Assembly: GCA_903932425.1 (NCBI GenBank)
Contig: CAIZGG010000271.1
Coordinates: 1-51,778, forward strand
Direction: 5' to 3'
DNA: 51,778 bases
DNA from: an uncultured beta proteobacterium
GTDB lineage: Bacteria > Pseudomonadota > Gammaproteobacteria > Burkholderiales > Burkholderiaceae_B
The position numbers were made by a program, and so were the translations under genes. Positions 33,614 through 44,262 of the stretch are shown piece by piece (the first letter of the stretch is position 1; each line of letters starts with the position of its first letter). The notes under the pieces are model-generated. The model was not told where the DNA came from. It was given only the letters and a program-made list of their open reading frames with translations, and did not search any database.

Positions 33614-35215
33614 ATGGATTTCAATCGTCGCGGTTTGTTGAAAGGCGCCGCCGGCTTGAGTCTCGCCGCTACCGGCGTGATTGGTGCACCAGCATTTTCA
33701 CAATCTTCAAGCCGCGTGCTGAAGTTTGTGCCACAGGCCAACTTGGCCAATTTCGACCCAATTTGGGGCACGCAGTATGTTGTCCGGAATGGTGCACAGC
33801 TAGTCTGGGACACGCTATACGGTGTAGACGACAAGCTGCAGCCTAAGCGCCAGATGATTGAAAGCGAAGAGGTCACAAGCGATGGTTTGACTTGGACATT
33901 CAATCTGCGCTCAGGCCTTAAGTTTCATGACGGTACACCGGTACGCGCCGTGGACTGTGTGGCAAGTATCACCCGCTGGTCGGCGCGCGATCCGATGGGC
34001 TTAATGCTCAAAGCGTTGCAAAAAGAGCTGGTCGCGGTCGATGACAACACATTCAAGTGGGTGCTTTCAGCGCCGTATCCAAAGGTCTTGTTGGCGCTTG
34101 GCAAAGCCGGTACGCCTTGCTGTTTCATCATGCCTGAGCGTATTGCCAAAACCGATCCTTTCAAGCAAATTGAAGAATACGTGGGTTCGGGCCCAATGAA
34201 GTTTGCGCGCAACGAATACAAGCCGGGCGCGCTGGCAGTCTTTGAAAAGTTTAACGACTATCAACCACGCAACGAACCCACCAACTGGATGTCGGGTGGA
34301 AAGGTCATTCATTTTGACCGCATCGAATGGATTGTGATGCCCGACCCAGCAACGGCCTCTGCTGCGTTACAAAACGGCGAAGTCGACTGGTGGGAAAGCC
34401 CAATTTCTGACTTGATCCCCTTGCTTAAGCGTAACCGCAACATCGCGGTTGACATCGCTGATCCACTGGGCAATATTGGTTCGTTCCGCTTGAATCATTT
34501 GCACGCACCCTTTAACGACGTCAAAGTGCGTCGTGCTGTGCAAATGGCCGTTAACCAAGAAAACTACATGCGTGCTGTTGTTGGCTCAGACGAAAAGCTT
34601 TGGAAAAAATGTCCAAGTTTCTTCACCCCTGGTACTGAGTTGTACACAGAGGCTGGCGGCGAAATGCTCAAAGGCTCAGGCAACATTGAAGGCGCCAAAA
34701 AACTGTTGGCCGAAGCGGGCTACAGTGGCCAGCCCGTCACGTGTTTGGTGGCGCAAGATAACGCCATTACTAAAGCTCAGGGCGAAATCACTGCAGACAT
34801 CCTCAAGAAAATTGGGATGAACGTTGACTTTGTCGCAACCGACTGGGGTACCGTTGGGCAGCGCCGTGCTTCTAAGAATGAGCCAGGCAAAGGTGGCTGG
34901 AGCATGTTCCACACGTGGCACTCTGGTGCAGACTGCGCCACGATTGCAGGTAACGTGGGTGTGCGTGCTAATGGTGAAAAAGCCTGGTTTGGCTGGCCCT
35001 CCAATGCAGAAGTCGAAAAAGGCGTTGATGGTTGGTTTGCAGCGCCTAATCTCGAAGCTGAAAAGGCCGCGATTGCTGCGACCAACAAAGCGGCGATGGA
35101 AGAAGTTGTTTACATTCCAACGGGTTTCTTCTACTCGTACCAAGCCTGGCGTAAAAACATCACGGGTATTGTTGGTGGCCCATTGCCCTGGTTTGCTGGC
35201 GTAAAAAAAGCCTAA
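33614..35215 (+). CDS. ABC transporter substrate-binding protein, family 5
   Basis: The periplasmic receptor of a peptide/nickel-type (Dpp/Opp) importer, 533 residues. The N-terminus MDFNRRGLLKGAAGLSLAA is a Tat-type signal that ends near PAFSQ. RSGLKFHDGTPVRAVDCVASITRW is the family signature, and AVQMAVNQENYMRAVVG follows in the second lobe. The real ligand could be a peptide, opine, glutathione or another small organic compound. Its expected partners follow directly. A stable hairpin separates it from the first permease gene, which often lets the receptor be made in excess. Confidence 0.92.
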   Translation: MDFNRRGLLKGAAGLSLAATGVIGAPAFSQSSSRVLKFVPQANLANFDPIWGTQYVVRNGAQLVWDTLYGVDDKLQPKRQMIESEEVTSDGLTWTFNLRSGLKFHDGTPVRAVDCVASITRWSARDPMGLMLKALQKELVAVDDNTFKWVLSAPYPKVLLALGKAGTPCCFIMPERIAKTDPFKQIEEYVGSGPMKFARNEYKPGALAVFEKFNDYQPRNEPTNWMSGGKVIHFDRIEWIVMPDPATASAALQNGEVDWWESPISDLIPLLKRNRNIAVDIADPLGNIGSFRLNHLHAPFNDVKVRRAVQMAVNQENYMRAVVGSDEKLWKKCPSFFTPGTELYTEAGGEMLKGSGNIEGAKKLLAEAGYSGQPVTCLVAQDNAITKAQGEITADILKKIGMNVDFVATDWGTVGQRRASKNEPGKGGWSMFHTWHSGADCATIAGNVGVRANGEKAWFGWPSNAEVEKGVDGWFAAPNLEAEKAAIAATNKAAMEEVVYIPTGFFYSYQAWRKNITGIVGGPLPWFAGVKKA

Positions 35216-35232
35216 GTACCTAGTTCAGGTTT

Positions 35233-35268
35233 TTGACTGGCGTGTGCCTCTGTGCACGCGCCGGTCAA
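35233..35268 (+). terminator. Intercistronic hairpin after receptor gene
   Basis: TTGACTGGCGTGTGC (35233-35247) pairs with GCACGCGCCGGTCAA (35254-35268) over 15 positions, two of them G-T, with a six-base loop. No T-run follows on the plus strand. A stem like this after the first gene of an ABC operon is more likely to protect the receptor mRNA or give partial termination than to be a full terminator. Confidence 0.65.
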
Positions 35269-35321
35269 ACTGACTTGCCAGAAGCGTAAGGCTTGCATCG
35301 GTTCACGGATTCATACCATTT

Positions 35322-36263
35322 ATGTTTAGTTATATCCTCAGACGTGTCTTCGCGACGATCCCTGTGATGTTGATCGTTGCGCTATTCGTCTTCAGTCTTT
35401 TATATATTGCGCCTGGTGACCCGGCGGCCGTGATTGCTGGCGATCAAGCCAGTCCCGAAGACGTCGAAAAAATTCGCAAGAATCTTGGTCTTGATCGACC
35501 ATTTTTAGTCAGATTTGCTGAGTGGTTTTTTAATTTATTGCAGGGTGATCTCGGTACGTCGATGTTTACAGGCATGCCGGTAACCGAGTTGATCGGCCAG
35601 CGGGTTGAACCAACGCTGTCGTTGATGTTGTTGACCTTGATTATCGCCATTACCGTGGCCGTACCAATCGGAGTGATCGCCGCCTGGAAATCCGGTACTT
35701 GGATTGATCGCGGGATCATGGCGATCTCGGTGGCTGGTTTCTCAGTGCCCGTGTTCGTGGTGGGCTATTTGCTTGCTTATTTTTTAGCGCTCGAACTGGA
35801 CTGGTTTCCTGTGCAGGGTTACGTGTCGTTTTCAAAAGGCTTTTGGCCGTGGTTCGAAACACTAGTGTTGCCATCGATCGCACTTGGTTTCGTCTACATC
35901 GCGTTGATTGCGCGTATCACTCGTGCCACCATGCTTGAAGTGCTGTCACAAGATTACATTCGCACGGCAAAGGCTAAAGGCATGGGCCAAATGGGCATCT
36001 TGTTTCTGCACGCCTTAAAAAATGCAGCTGTGCCGGTTGTGACCGTGATTGGCATCGGTATTGCGTTGCTGATCGGCGGCGCGGTTGTCACCGAGAGTGT
36101 GTTTGCGATCCCTGGTCTGGGCCGACTCACCATTGATGCGATTGTGCGACGCGACTACCCCTTGATCCAGGGCTTGGTAGTGGTGTTCAGTTTTGTTTAT
36201 GTCTTGGTGAATTTACTAGTTGATGTAATTTATACCGTGATTGACCCCAGGATTCGTTACTAA
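35322..36263 (+). CDS. ABC transporter permease, DppB type
   Basis: The first membrane subunit, 313 residues with six helices. MFSYILRRVFATIPVMLIVA is the characteristic start; GDPAAVIAGDQASPE lies in the first periplasmic loop; and the cytoplasmic EAA loop reads DYIRTAKAKGMGQMGILFLHALKNA, the contact site for the ATPases. The C-terminus LLVDVIYTVIDPRIRY is that of the family. Its stop overlaps the start of the next permease gene by one base, so translation is coupled. Confidence 0.94.
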   Translation: MFSYILRRVFATIPVMLIVALFVFSLLYIAPGDPAAVIAGDQASPEDVEKIRKNLGLDRPFLVRFAEWFFNLLQGDLGTSMFTGMPVTELIGQRVEPTLSLMLLTLIIAITVAVPIGVIAAWKSGTWIDRGIMAISVAGFSVPVFVVGYLLAYFLALELDWFPVQGYVSFSKGFWPWFETLVLPSIALGFVYIALIARITRATMLEVLSQDYIRTAKAKGMGQMGILFLHALKNAAVPVVTVIGIGIALLIGGAVVTESVFAIPGLGRLTIDAIVRRDYPLIQGLVVVFSFVYVLVNLLVDVIYTVIDPRIRY

Positions 36264-37153
36264 TGACACACTATGCCGCAGCGCCCGCGCTGCCCGATAT
36301 TCTTCCCCCGAAGCGCATCCGTACAGGTTGGACAGGATTTCTGATCAATAACCCAACCATCGCCATTGGTTTGGGGTTGCTGATTTGTATGCTCTTTTTT
36401 GCTGTTGCTGCGCCTTGGCTTGGCACCGTCGACCCCACAGCACTCGAGCCTGTCAAGCGCAATCGCGAGCCCTCGCTGGACTCCTGGTTTGGCACAGACG
36501 CCTTCGGCCGCGATATTTATTCGCGCGTGTTGTACGGCGCCCGGGTGTCGCTGACGGTGGGCTTTGCAGTTGCCCTGTTGGCCTCAGTTAGCGGCCTGTT
36601 GATTGGCTTGGTATCGGGCACGATGCGTCGCGCTGATTCAATCATTATGCGAATCATGGACGGCTTGATGTCCATCCCACCTATTTTGCTGGCCATTGCG
36701 TTGATGGCGCTCACACGTGCAAGTGTCGAAAACGTGGTGATTGCAATTACGATCGCCGAGATCCCCCGCGTGTCGCGCTTGGTGCGTGGCGTGGTGCTGA
36801 CCTTGCGCGAGCAGGCCTATGTCGATGCTGCAATCTCGTGTGGCTGTCGGATGCCTATGCTGATCTGGCGGCATATCTTGCCCAACACCCTTGCGCCGCT
36901 GACTGTGCAGGCGACATATATTTGTGCGTCTGCGATGATCACTGAATCGATCTTGTCCTTCATCGGTGCTGGTGTGCCGCCGATCATCCCTTCGTGGGGC
37001 AACATCATGGCTGACGGGCGTACGCTGTTTCAAATCAAACCCTATATTATTTTTTTCCCGGCTGTGTTTTTGTCAGTGACGGTGTTAGCGGTGAATTTGT
37101 TAGGTGACGGATTTCGCGATGTGCTAGACCCGCGTAAATCTAAGTCAGCTTAA
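36263..37153 (+). CDS. ABC transporter permease, DppC type
   Basis: The second membrane subunit, 296 residues. The N-terminal segment with [19 protein letters not shown] and [23 protein letters not shown] is conserved in DppC. The EAA loop is [28 protein letters not shown]. It ends with [16 protein letters not shown]. It forms the heterodimeric channel with the previous gene product. The first ATPase gene starts 13 bases after its stop. Confidence 0.94.
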   Translation: MTHYAAAPALPDILPPKRIRTGWTGFLINNPTIAIGLGLLICMLFFAVAAPWLGTVDPTALEPVKRNREPSLDSWFGTDAFGRDIYSRVLYGARVSLTVGFAVALLASVSGLLIGLVSGTMRRADSIIMRIMDGLMSIPPILLAIALMALTRASVENVVIAITIAEIPRVSRLVRGVVLTLREQAYVDAAISCGCRMPMLIWRHILPNTLAPLTVQATYICASAMITESILSFIGAGVPPIIPSWGNIMADGRTLFQIKPYIIFFPAVFLSVTVLAVNLLGDGFRDVLDPRKSKSA

Positions 37154-37166
37154 CTGGAGAACTCTT

Positions 37167-38151
<985 letters not shown>

Positions 38152-38159
<8 letters not shown>

Positions 38160-39165
38160 CACCTCAAATACTGACGCTATGTCTACGATCGAAAATCCCG
38201 TGCTGCTCGAGGTTCGCCATCTGCAAAAGTTTTTTCCGATTAAAACCGGATTATTTAGCAAGGTCACCGGGCATGTGCACGCGGTTGATGATGTTTCGTT
38301 TTCAATTCGTAAGGGTGAAACCCTAGCCTTGGTCGGTGAGTCGGGCTGCGGTAAATCAACAGTTGGCCGTTCAGTGTTGCGCTTATTTGATTTGACTGCC
38401 GGTGAGGTTTGGTTAGATGGCGTGCGTATTGATTCACTGAGCGCCAGCGCCTTAAGGCCTCTGCGTAAACGCATACAGGTTATTTTTCAAGATCCTTTTT
38501 CAAGCTTGAATCCTCGCATGCGCGTACGCGATATCATCGCTGAGCCAATCCGTAATTTTGGCCTTGCGCAGTCTGAGGCCGAGATCGATGTGCGGGTGGC
38601 GAAGTTATTAGAAAAAGTTCGCTTGGGGAAAGACGCCGGAGGCCGTTGGCCACATGAATTTTCAGGTGGACAGCGCCAACGTATTTGTATTGCGCGCGCC
38701 TTGGCCGCTGAGCCAGACCTCATTATTTGTGACGAGGCCGTGTCGGCGCTTGATGTGTCGGTCAAAGCACAGATCGTGAACCTGTTGCAAGATCTACAAA
38801 AAGAACTTGGGCTTGCCTTATTGTTTATCAGCCATGATTTGGCCATTGTCGAGCATATGACGCATCGCGTCGCGGTGATGTACCTTGGCAAAATCGTTGA
38901 GCTCGCAGAGCGTCAAGAGTTATTCTCAGCACCCATGCATCCTTACACCAAGGCTCTGTTGTCTGCGGTACCTGTACCCGACCCACAGAAAAAAACTCAA
39001 CGTACGGTATTGCAAGGCGACGTACCAAGCCCAATCAAGCGGCCAAGCGGGTGCCATTTTCACACCCGCTGTCCGGTTGCAGTTGCGCGTTGTAAAACTG
39101 AGGTTCCTGCACAAACTGTGCTGGCCTCGGGGCGCATGGTGAGTTGTCACCTGCTTGAGGCTTAG
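38152..39165 (+). CDS. ABC transporter ATPase, DppF type
   Basis: The second ATP-binding subunit, 337 residues. Walker [13 protein letters not shown]-loop [12 protein letters not shown], signature [15 protein letters not shown], Walker [13 protein letters not shown] and switch [12 protein letters not shown] are intact. It has the C-terminal Cys-rich stretch [15 protein letters not shown]. The ATG at 38152 overlaps the previous gene by eight bases; a second ATG at 38179 (MSTIENPV) is also possible. It is the last gene of the five-gene importer operon. Confidence 0.94.
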
Positions 39166-39244
39166 GCGTTAAATAGTTATCGCTCAAAATGGTTGCACAG
39201 CCGCCGCAAGTTCATTGCGATCGCTGTGCGGTGTCGCGTCTTGC

Positions 39245-39994
39245 TTATTTTGGTGCGTGCTTAGCCAGAAACTCACGAATGTGTTTAACCGCTTGCGGCA
39301 CCAAGCTTGTCGGTTGCTTCCAGGGGTAGATGCTGACCTCTGCACCAGGGCACAGGTCAACAACCTCTTTGGCAACAACATACGGATGGTGCACGCTATC
39401 GTCAGGCAACACTAAAGTGGGCGTGCTGCATTTGCGTACAAAATCGCGATCAACCGTAAACACGAAATCACTGCGATTGGTGTACATGTTGGTCAAAAAC
39501 GCATGCGCCATATCCATGGTGATCTCTGGGCGCTGCAAGCAAAGTGTAGGTGCCCACTCTTTCATGTTGCCGCCACGGAAGAGCTCAGGCATCTCTGGGC
39601 GATAGCCGCTAGGCTGCGCATGAATAGCCGCGACAACGCGGCCGGGAGCCCGCTTCAGTAGATTCCAGATGTAGGGGCCGCCGATGCAAAAGCCCATCAC
39701 TAAGAATTTATCGATACCGAGGTGATCCATCAGGCCGAGTTGATCATCAGTGTAGGCATCCCAGGGGCGATCAATTTCGAGCGGGCCAGACGAATAGCCC
39801 CGATTAGCGTGGCGTGAATCAGCGATGATGCAACGATAGCTTGCGCGAAACTCTTCCATCGGATCAAACGGCGCGGTGGTTGAGCAAAAAGCGGTGGTGG
39901 CATTGAGGCCGCCGCCCGGTAAGATGAGCATCGGAAAGCCTGAGCCGACTTCTCTGTAATGAATTTTGGTACTACCTTTTTCGTAAAAGGGCAT
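39245..39994 (-). CDS. Alpha/beta hydrolase with Cys nucleophile
   Basis: A 249-residue cytoplasmic alpha/beta hydrolase. The nucleophile elbow reads VMGFCIGGPYIW, with Cys103 in place of the usual Ser, as in dienelactone hydrolases. The oxyanion loop is LPGGGLN. The acid is probably one of the Asp in LVLPDDSVHHP, and the His there is an unusual position for the base. The typical His after the last strand (SIYPWKQPTSL) is not visible. The substrate may be linked with the importer whose operon ends 79 bases away on the other strand; that is inference from position. Confidence 0.8.
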   Translation of the reverse strand: MPFYEKGSTKIHYREVGSGFPMLILPGGGLNATTAFCSTTAPFDPMEEFRASYRCIIADSRHANRGYSSGPLEIDRPWDAYTDDQLGLMDHLGIDKFLVMGFCIGGPYIWNLLKRAPGRVVAAIHAQPSGYRPEMPELFRGGNMKEWAPTLCLQRPEITMDMAHAFLTNMYTNRSDFVFTVDRDFVRKCSTPTLVLPDDSVHHPYVVAKEVVDLCPGAEVSIYPWKQPTSLVPQAVKHIREFLAKHAPK

Positions 39995-40228
39995 GGTGTG
40001 GTCTCTCGGTTGACTTGTTGTTATAGTGGGCGAGCAACGCGCAGTTGTTCAAGGTAAGGTATTTGCGGTATTTTGACATAGCGCGTGACAAAACAAAAAC
40101 AAAAGAATGTTGAGATGAACGTGCTGATTAAAGCGGGTTGCAGCAATAAAGAAGTTGTCACGATCAAACATATACAACGGTCAAACAGCTTTCAGCAGCC
40201 AAGGTAATAACAAGAGGAGCTAACAAAC

Positions 40229-41215
40229 GTGTTTAAAACAATCATCGGGGCGGCTGCGCTGCTGTGCAATACCCTTTTATACTGCGGCGCAACGCTGGCG
40301 CAAGACATCTATCCAAATAAACCGATCAAAATTGTCTTGGGTGTTGCCGCCGGAGCCTCGACCGATTTTCTGGCACGTGAGGTGGGGCGCGGGTTAAGCG
40401 AACGGCTCAAGGTACCCGTGGTGATTGAAAACAAGGCAGGTGCCAATACAATTATTGGTACGAACGCCGTCGCAAAGGCGGCGCCAGATGGTTATTCGCT
40501 TTACCTCACCACGATTACTACCGCGATTAACCCCTTCATCTATACAAACCTTCCGTTCGACTTCAAGAAGGACATGCGAAACATTGTTTTGCTGGGTGTA
40601 GCGGATAACGTTTTTGCGGTGACTCCCAAGATTGGCATCAACAATGCACAAGACATGATTGCCTGGGCGAAAAAAAATCCCGGGCAGTTTACCTATGGCT
40701 CGTCGGGGATTGGAACCATTCATAATTTGCTAATGGAACTGATCGCCGATCGCGCGCAGGTTCAGGTGAACCATATTCCCTACAAGGGGGCGATGGCCGC
40801 CGTCACTGACGTCTTGGGGGGGAATTTGATTGGCTACTTTGGCACGATTTCTGCGCAACGCGAGTTCATCAAGCGTGGTGACTTGAAACCCTTGTTTGTG
40901 ACCTCGGCCAAACGATCTATTTATTTGCCTGAAGTTCCGACGCTGGCCGAGGCGGGCTTGCCCCCGATAGCGACGGGCTATTGGATGGGGCTGTCTGCGC
41001 CTGCCGGCACCTCAGACGCGATTGTGAATCTCTTGAACAAAGAGATCAACGCAATCCTGCTTACCCCTGAGGTCATTCAAAAATTTAATCAGCAGGCGAT
41101 CGATCCTTTAGGCGGTACACCTAAAGAGATGGATACGTTTTTTGATGAAGAATTAAAGCTGTGGCAGGCTGCTGCGATCGCCGCCAAGATTGTGCCGATT
41201 TCTCTTGGAAAATAA
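40229..41215 (+). CDS. Bug/TctC-family solute receptor
   Basis: A 328-residue receptor with a signal peptide ending near ATLAQDIYP. The Bug motifs IKIVLGVAAGASTDFLAREV, NKAGANTIIGTNAVAKAAPDG and NPGQFTYGSSGIGTIHN are present. The start is GTG at 40229 after AGGAG (40214-40218). A FAD-dependent dehydrogenase gene follows on the same strand, which suggests that the ligand is a carboxylate it oxidises. Confidence 0.91.
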   Translation: MFKTIIGAAALLCNTLLYCGATLAQDIYPNKPIKIVLGVAAGASTDFLAREVGRGLSERLKVPVVIENKAGANTIIGTNAVAKAAPDGYSLYLTTITTAINPFIYTNLPFDFKKDMRNIVLLGVADNVFAVTPKIGINNAQDMIAWAKKNPGQFTYGSSGIGTIHNLLMELIADRAQVQVNHIPYKGAMAAVTDVLGGNLIGYFGTISAQREFIKRGDLKPLFVTSAKRSIYLPEVPTLAEAGLPPIATGYWMGLSAPAGTSDAIVNLLNKEINAILLTPEVIQKFNQQAIDPLGGTPKEMDTFFDEELKLWQAAAIAAKIVPISLGK

Positions 41216-41293
41216 TATTCTGATAACTCTCGGATTAAGAGCGAGGTCGGCGAACTTGTCAGACCAGTATTAGAGCAACAGCAAGCGCAAGAA

Positions 41294-41311
41294 TAAGAGT
41301 AAGAGTAAGAG
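41294..41311 (+). repeat. Three copies of TAAGAG before the FAD dehydrogenase gene
   Basis: TAAGAG is repeated three times in a purine-rich leader 42 bases before the GTG start. Copy-number change here could alter ribosome or polymerase contact, but three copies is too few to claim phase variation. Confidence 0.5.
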
Positions 41312-41353
41312 TCGTGTCAGCGACGAACCGGGTACTTGAGAAGAAAGTTTACT

Positions 41354-43072
41354 GTGACAGACTTGAATTCAACATACGATTTGATAGTGATTGGAGGCGG
41401 CATCGCTGGGCTTACTGCGGCCGTACGTGCTGCTGAGTTGGGGCTGCGACCGCTCGTGCTCGAGCAAGGCGAGGGGGTTGATTACCCTAGCAATTCGCGC
41501 CAATCGGGCGGTATTTTGCATATTGGTTTTCGCGATCCTTTTCGAGAGGTGCAAGATTTAGAGCAGCATATTGCTCGGTTGACCGCAGGCGAATCCAAGC
41601 CCGAACTTGCTCGCGCGCTCGCGCAACATGGCGCCCGGCTCATCGTGTGGTTGCAGAGCCATGGCGCCAAGTTCATGCGTTTTAATCCTCAAGAGGGCTA
41701 TCGCTGGTGTATGGCACCGCCTCGCGCGCTTAAGGCAGGCATCGACTGGAAAGAGCGAGGCCCCGATTTAATATTGCGGCGACTCGCAATTGAGCTTGTT
41801 GAACTTGGTGGCGTACTTCAGTTGGGGGCTCGCGCCTCTGAATTGTTACTTGAACAAGGTCGGTGTGTTGGCGTGCGCGGTACGTGTCAGGGCGAAGAAA
41901 AAATCTGGCGAGCGCCTTATTGCGTGATTGCAGATGGCGGGTTTCAGGCCAATCGCACCTTGTTCGAGAAGCATATTGGAGCAGGCTTTGACGCCGTGTT
42001 TCAGCGCGGTGCCCGAACCGGTCGTGGTGATGGTCTGACAATGGCCTTGGCCGCAGGTGCCGCGTTAACGCCAGGCAATCGCTTCTACGGACACGTCTTG
42101 TGCAGCGATGCAAAACATAACGATCAGGTATGGCCTTACCCTGAAGTCGACGCGTTGGCAACCGCGGGTATCGTCATCGACGCAACGGGCAAACGTCTTG
42201 TTGATGAGGGGCGCTCAGGGGTGCATCTGGCCAATGAATTGGCTAACAGTGCGCCGACCGGACAACTGTTTGCTGTCTTTGATCAAACCATTTGGGATGG
42301 CCCGGGTACCACAGCGCGGATACCGGCGAATCCTTTGCTTGAACGTGCGGGTGGCACCATCTTGCGCGCTGACACTGCGGTTGAGTTAGCCGAGCAAATG
42401 GGCGTGCCGGTTCAAGCGTTTATTGATACCTTGAAGCAATACAACGATGCCTTAGCAGAAGGCACCCTGCATGCACTACCGACTCCTCGTTCGGAGAAGG
42501 TGACACCGTTGCCGATCGTACAGGCGCCGCTCATGGCGATACCGATCTGTCCAGGTGTTACCTACACAATGGTCGGCATCGACATTGATGCTCAGGCGCA
42601 GGTTTTAGACTCAAACTCAACACCGATCCCCGGGCTGTTTGCGGCAGGGGCAACTACCGGTGGACTTGAAGGTGGTAAAGACTCTGCGTACATCGGCGGT
42701 TTGATTAAGTCTGGTAGCTTTGGTTTGCTGGCCGCCGAACGCATTGCGACGCTTGAAGGTAAACAGGTGGTGATCGAACAGCCCAAGCGCAACGAGGCGA
42801 GCGTCGTCACGCCCGTTGCAGACAAGAGCTCTTCTCCAACAGTTTATGGCCTCGCACGTTTTCCGGTGTTACGTACCACAATCAGATTTGGTCGCCCGAT
42901 CGCGATAGGCTTATCCTTAGTCGTGGCGCTGTTGCTCTACGCGCTATCATCAAGCGCGTTAGGGTGGCTAAGCGTACCGCTAGCGATGGGCGTGGGCGTC
43001 TTTGTCTTCGTGGTTGTTTTGGGTGTTGTTGAACTGGTCAAGCTTGTGACTGAGTTTTTGATACCTGAGTGA
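41354..43072 (+). CDS. FAD-dependent dehydrogenase (TcuA/fumarate-reductase type) with C-terminal membrane helices
   Basis: A 572-residue flavoprotein. The FAD loop DLIVIGGGIAGLTAAVRAAELG starts at about residue 9; SRQSGGILHIGF is the flavin/substrate region; the ending GLFAAGATTGGLEGG and YIGGLIKSGSFGLLAAERIA are typical of tricarballylate dehydrogenase TcuA. After the catalytic part come about 60 extra residues with two hydrophobic helices (AIGLSLVVALLLYALSS and LAMGVGVFVFVVVLGVVEL). TcuA normally needs a separate membrane protein, TcuB, which is absent here. The start is GTG at 41354 because the FAD fold begins nine residues later; a TTG at 41336 is the alternative. Confidence 0.86.
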   Translation: MTDLNSTYDLIVIGGGIAGLTAAVRAAELGLRPLVLEQGEGVDYPSNSRQSGGILHIGFRDPFREVQDLEQHIARLTAGESKPELARALAQHGARLIVWLQSHGAKFMRFNPQEGYRWCMAPPRALKAGIDWKERGPDLILRRLAIELVELGGVLQLGARASELLLEQGRCVGVRGTCQGEEKIWRAPYCVIADGGFQANRTLFEKHIGAGFDAVFQRGARTGRGDGLTMALAAGAALTPGNRFYGHVLCSDAKHNDQVWPYPEVDALATAGIVIDATGKRLVDEGRSGVHLANELANSAPTGQLFAVFDQTIWDGPGTTARIPANPLLERAGGTILRADTAVELAEQMGVPVQAFIDTLKQYNDALAEGTLHALPTPRSEKVTPLPIVQAPLMAIPICPGVTYTMVGIDIDAQAQVLDSNSTPIPGLFAAGATTGGLEGGKDSAYIGGLIKSGSFGLLAAERIATLEGKQVVIEQPKRNEASVVTPVADKSSSPTVYGLARFPVLRTTIRFGRPIAIGLSLVVALLLYALSSSALGWLSVPLAMGVGVFVFVVVLGVVELVKLVTEFLIPE

Positions 43073-43270
43073 GAGCCAGCGAGGATTCACCTGCATACAG
43101 CACACCGTATTCCACCCAAAAATTGACGATTTTGTTCGAAGAGATTTACCGTTAGACAAAGTAAATTTAATCCAAAGAAAAGATGGCTGCACCTGACGCG
43201 CTTATATCCCCGCCCTGAACGGCAAGGTTTAACGCGCACCTCCGATAAAAACATCTAATAAATAGACAAC

Positions 43271-44242
43271 ATGAAACATCTAACCAAGAAAATACTGTTT
43301 AGCCTAACGATGATGGCTTCGCTTCAGACAGCGCAGGCTGCGTACCCTGAGCAAGCGATTAAGCTCGTTGTGCCTTTTCCGGCCGGTGGTACGACTGATG
43401 TTTTGGCGCGCACACTGGCCGCTAAATTATCTGAGCGCGTGGGTCAACCGGTTGTGGTCGATAACAGGGTTGGCGCAGGTGGCACGATTGGTGCGATGGC
43501 TGTCGCCAAGAGCGCACCTGATGGCTATACCTTTATCCTGGGTACATCAGGCACGCATGCTGTGAACTACGCGCTAGCAAAAAAGCCCCCTTATCATCCG
43601 CTGAATGATTTCTCGGCAATCACCACCGTGGCTGAGGTGCCTAACGTGCTTGTGGTGTCTTCAAAATCATCCTATAAAACGCTGGCCGACTTGATCGCAG
43701 CCGCCAAAGCCAAGCCAGGCGAGTTGAGCCATGCAAGCACCGGTATCGGTGCGTCGCCAAGTCTGAGCTTTAATGTTTTAAAGGCCTCAAGCAATATTGA
43801 CGTGATTGAAGTGATGTACAAAGGGGGCGCGCCTGCGCTGACCGCGATCTTTGCAGGTGAAGTGACGTTTGGGTTTGATGGGGTCACCACCTCAACGCCA
43901 CACATTAAGGCTGGTACGCTACGACCATTGGCTGTGAGCAGTACGTATCGCATTCCCACGCTGCCCGACGTGCCCACGGTGGCCGAAAGTGGCTATCCTG
44001 ATTTCGACGTGGCAGCTTGGTATGGGATTTGGGCCGCAGCGAACACGCCACCTGCGATCGTAAAAAAAATGAACGCTGAGTTCAATGCTATTTTGAATAT
44101 GCCAGATGTGCGTGAAAAATTTCAAAGCACTGGTGCAAAGATGATGGGCGGCTCTGTTGAAGACTTTGTCGCTTTTAATAAAAAAGAGTTTGACCGGTGG
44201 ACGACCTTTATTCGTGCCAGTGGGATGACCTTACAAGATTAA
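43271..44242 (+). CDS. Bug/TctC-family solute receptor
   Basis: A 323-residue receptor; the signal peptide ends near QTAQAAYPEQ. IKLVVPFPAGGTTDVLARTL, NRVGAGGTIGAMAVAKSAPDG and KPGELSHASTGIGASPS are the family motifs. It sits after the FAD dehydrogenase gene with 198 bases between, so it may have its own promoter. Together with the receptor before the dehydrogenase it may serve the same or related carboxylates. Confidence 0.92.
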   Translation: MKHLTKKILFSLTMMASLQTAQAAYPEQAIKLVVPFPAGGTTDVLARTLAAKLSERVGQPVVVDNRVGAGGTIGAMAVAKSAPDGYTFILGTSGTHAVNYALAKKPPYHPLNDFSAITTVAEVPNVLVVSSKSSYKTLADLIAAAKAKPGELSHASTGIGASPSLSFNVLKASSNIDVIEVMYKGGAPALTAIFAGEVTFGFDGVTTSTPHIKAGTLRPLAVSSTYRIPTLPDVPTVAESGYPDFDVAAWYGIWAAANTPPAIVKKMNAEFNAILNMPDVREKFQSTGAKMMGGSVEDFVAFNKKEFDRWTTFIRASGMTLQD

Positions 44243-44262
44243 GATTGCCTAGGGGCTGCACA

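Noticed and set aside
41294-41311. Phase-variable repeat
   Set aside because: Only three copies of TAAGAG are present, outside the coding frame; this is recorded as a repeat but not claimed as a switch.
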